DNA of 7,120 bases from positions 1 through 7,120 of the forward strand of contig JAKAUH010001165.1 of NCBI GenBank assembly GCA_021818605.1, in the 5' to 3' direction. A model generated the notes under the pieces. The model ran no database searches and was not told where the DNA came from. It saw only the letters and a list, made by a program, of their open reading frames with translations. The translations under genes were made by a program, and so were the position numbers. Origin of the DNA: Planctomycetota bacterium (GTDB taxonomy: Bacteria > Planctomycetota > Planctomycetia > Isosphaerales > Isosphaeraceae). This document shows positions 5,529 through 7,120 of the stretch, one piece after another (within the stretch, counting starts at the first letter, position 1; each line of letters opens with the position of its first letter).

Positions 5529-5544
5529 CTGGCGAGGGAATCTG

Positions 5545-7120
5545 ATGTGTTGCTCGTGCATGCTCGCGGGGCTGTTGTTCCTGCCGCTCCAGGTGCCGTC
5601 TCCGTTCGCCGCCGAGAAGCAGGGTCGCGAACTGGAATCGTCCCGCCGTGCCATCCTAAAGATGGAGGCCGCCGAGCTGATCGCCCTGGCCGGCCGGCTC
5701 GAGCGCGAGGGGGACGGCGCCGCCGCGAAGCTCGTGCGGACCCGGCTGCCCCGCGCGGCGACTCCCGACGGTCCGACCCGCTTTGTCCCGCTCCCCGACG
5801 TGGCCGAACCGAGAATCGCGGCGAACTCGGGAGGTTCTGACGATCGGGTCGACGCCATCCGGCGGCCGTCGGCTGCGCGGCTTTTCGACCTGGCTCGCCA
5901 GGCGGCGGCCGGCTCGCCGCCGCGTTATGCGCTGGCCGGCCTGTGTCTGCGCGCGGTCGTTGAGCGCCAGTCGGACCACGCCGAGGCGCGGCGGCTGCTC
6001 GGCTACGTACCCTACAAGGGCGGCTGGGCGCGGCCGTTCGCCGTCAAGCAGTTTGAGGCCGGGTACATCGACCACCCCGTGTTCGGCTGGGTGAAGGCCG
6101 ACTGGAAGCCGCATCTCGAGCGCGGCGAGCTACCGAGCCCCCCGTCGCGGAGCGGGAAGGTCCGCTGGCTGCCGACGGATGAGGCCGACCGGCTCCGGGC
6201 CGAGTGGTCGCCCCCATGGCAGATCTACACCCAGCACTTCCAGATCCAGACGAATGTGCCGCTCGCCGAGGCGATCAGCTTCGGCCGTCGGCTCGAGCGG
6301 TTCCACGACCTGTTCATGGCGCTCATGGCCGACGTTCAGGGTGATCATTCGCCGCTGGCCCACCGATTTCGCAACCCGAAGATGGTCGGCGAGGGCGATC
6401 CGCCACCCAAGCAGCACCTTGTGTATTATTTCGCCTCGCGCGACGAGTATCTGGCGAAGCTCATCCCGCGCTATGGGCACGGCATCGAGGAGTCCCTGGG
6501 CTTCTACGACCCGCCCAGGAACAGCTCCGGCCGCTCGCCCGCGTACTTCTTTCGCGATCCCGACGGCGAGCTGCCGGTCACGGCCAATCTCTATCACGAG
6601 GTCTCGCACCAGCTCCTCTTCGAGACCGCCGGGCCCAACCGCTACACCCGGAACCACGGCAATTACTGGGTCTTCGAGGGCCTGGGGACGTACTTTGAAA
6701 CCGTAACGCCCCAGCCGGATGGCTCGATCGAGGTCGGTGGCCGCGTCGGGCGGCGGATGGAGGAGGCGATCAAGTCGCTCGCTGACAACCAGCGCGTGAT
6801 CCCGCTGGATCGGTTTGTCGGCTACGACGAGGCCACGTTCAGCCGCCGCGATCCGCTGATCTACCTCCGGTACCAGCAAGCGATGGCCCTGACGACCTTC
6901 CTGATGCAGTGGCACGACGGTGCGTATCGCGACGGGTTCCTCGACTACGTCCGCGACGCCTACCACGGCTCGATCAAGAGGACCATGGGGCGCTCGCTCG
7001 AGGACCGGGTAGGAGCGAGCTACGAGACCCTCGAGCCGCAGCTCGTGGCATTTCTCCGGGGGAGCCGGGGCGGCGAAGCCTCGCCGAAGGCCGGCGAGAA
7101 GCCGAAGGCCATCGATGAAT
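5545..7120 (+). CDS. Putative secreted HExxH metallopeptidase, DUF1570-like (3' end outside window)
   Basis: The frame opens at ATG 5545 (GAGGGA at 5534-5539, five bases upstream) and runs 525 codons to the window edge without a stop. A short hydrophobic N terminus rich in Cys (MCCSCMLAGLLFLPL) suggests export, but it lacks the usual basic residues, so the signal is atypical. Residues about 105-200 are helical, ending in the 'LLGYVPYKGGWARPF ... GWV' pattern common before DUF1570 domains. The catalytic region has the zinc motif HEVSH (351-355) and, 23 residues on, E378 in 'WVFEGLGTYFE', the layout of gluzincin/peptidase-MA-like proteins (HExxH plus a downstream Glu in a WxxEGxxxYxE context). 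It is therefore expected to bind zinc and possibly cleave peptides; no substrate is known. The visible end is a charged Lys/Glu/Pro linker (about 506-525). Nearby secretion ATPases offer no direct evidence of a link. Confidence 0.85.
   Translation, partial: MCCSCMLAGLLFLPLQVPSPFAAEKQGRELESSRRAILKMEAAELIALAGRLEREGDGAAAKLVRTRLPRAATPDGPTRFVPLPDVAEPRIAANSGGSDDRVDAIRRPSAARLFDLARQAAAGSPPRYALAGLCLRAVVERQSDHAEARRLLGYVPYKGGWARPFAVKQFEAGYIDHPVFGWVKADWKPHLERGELPSPPSRSGKVRWLPTDEADRLRAEWSPPWQIYTQHFQIQTNVPLAEAISFGRRLERFHDLFMALMADVQGDHSPLAHRFRNPKMVGEGDPPPKQHLVYYFASRDEYLAKLIPRYGHGIEESLGFYDPPRNSSGRSPAYFFRDPDGELPVTANLYHEVSHQLLFETAGPNRYTRNHGNYWVFEGLGTYFETVTPQPDGSIEVGGRVGRRMEEAIKSLADNQRVIPLDRFVGYDEATFSRRDPLIYLRYQQAMALTTFLMQWHDGAYRDGFLDYVRDAYHGSIKRTMGRSLEDRVGASYETLEPQLVAFLRGSRGGEASPKAGEKPKAIDE

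Larger units (their letters stand above)
5208..5544. other. 337-bp divergent intergenic region
   Basis: This region separates the minus-strand secreted-protein gene from the plus-strand zincin gene and should hold both promoters. It contains REP copy 2 and several GGCCGG/CCGGCC palindromes around 5310-5360. It also holds the block at 5362-5384 resembling 1573-1590, an isolated TACAAT (5465-5470) that could be a -10 box for the zincin gene but has no good -35 at 17 bases, and a 9-base tandem duplication at 5511-5528. No gene is supported in it. Confidence 0.65.

Noticed and set aside
5208..5858. Long upstream extension of the minus-strand gene overlapping the zincin coding region
   Set aside because: It runs antisense to the zincin gene and through REP copy 2. 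The internal ATG at 5207 has AAGGAG and starts a proper hydrophobic leader.
6130..6966. 278-residue antisense open frame over the zincin gene
   Set aside because: It is a codon-bias shadow. The plus strand frame has continuous protein-like sequence with HExxH and the downstream Glu motif.

Overview
The window reads as a stretch of a GC-rich planctomycete chromosome, most likely from the Isosphaeraceae (Singulisphaera/Paludisphaera/Tautonia-like). This rests on GC-rich coding bias, a type IV pilus/type II secretion ATPase fused to membrane segments, a DUF1570-type zincin, a small secreted protein of a kind I associate with planctomycetes, and two copies of a short hairpin repeat (GGGGACAG...GCCAGTCCCC). 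The taxonomic call is inference, not a database result.

Layout. Positions 1-111 hold the unidentified 3' end of a plus-strand reading frame. A PilT-family ATPase follows at 217-1374, with a strong GC hairpin just after its stop. A 463-bp spacer then carries one copy of the dispersed hairpin repeat. A GspE/PilB-family assembly ATPase lies at 1838-3610; its cytoplasmic engine is preceded by a signal peptide and three membrane segments. After a 160-bp spacer with a (GAATC)n microsatellite comes a CvpA-like membrane protein at 3771-4460. A perfect 11-bp hairpin separates it from a convergent minus-strand gene (4671-5207) for a small membrane-anchored or secreted protein. A 337-bp divergent intergenic region holds the second hairpin repeat. 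It ends at a putative secreted HExxH metallopeptidase (5545 to the window end, incomplete).

Functional picture. The two ATPases belong to the same superfamily but to opposite functional types: PilT powers pilus retraction, GspE/PilB powers assembly. Together with the CvpA-like protein they form a same-strand envelope-associated cluster. Each gene has its own spacer and a hairpin after its stop, so separate transcription units are as likely as one operon. The last two genes, divergent from each other, encode probable exported proteins; a link to the secretion ATPases is only suggested by proximity.

No RNA gene, CRISPR array, transposase or phage gene was seen. The most unusual items are the membrane-anchored GspE-type ATPase, the pair of REP-like repeats (one 12 bases upstream of a ribosome binding site), the pentanucleotide repeat in front of the CvpA-like gene, and the PilT homologue that lacks the usual AIRNLIRE motif.
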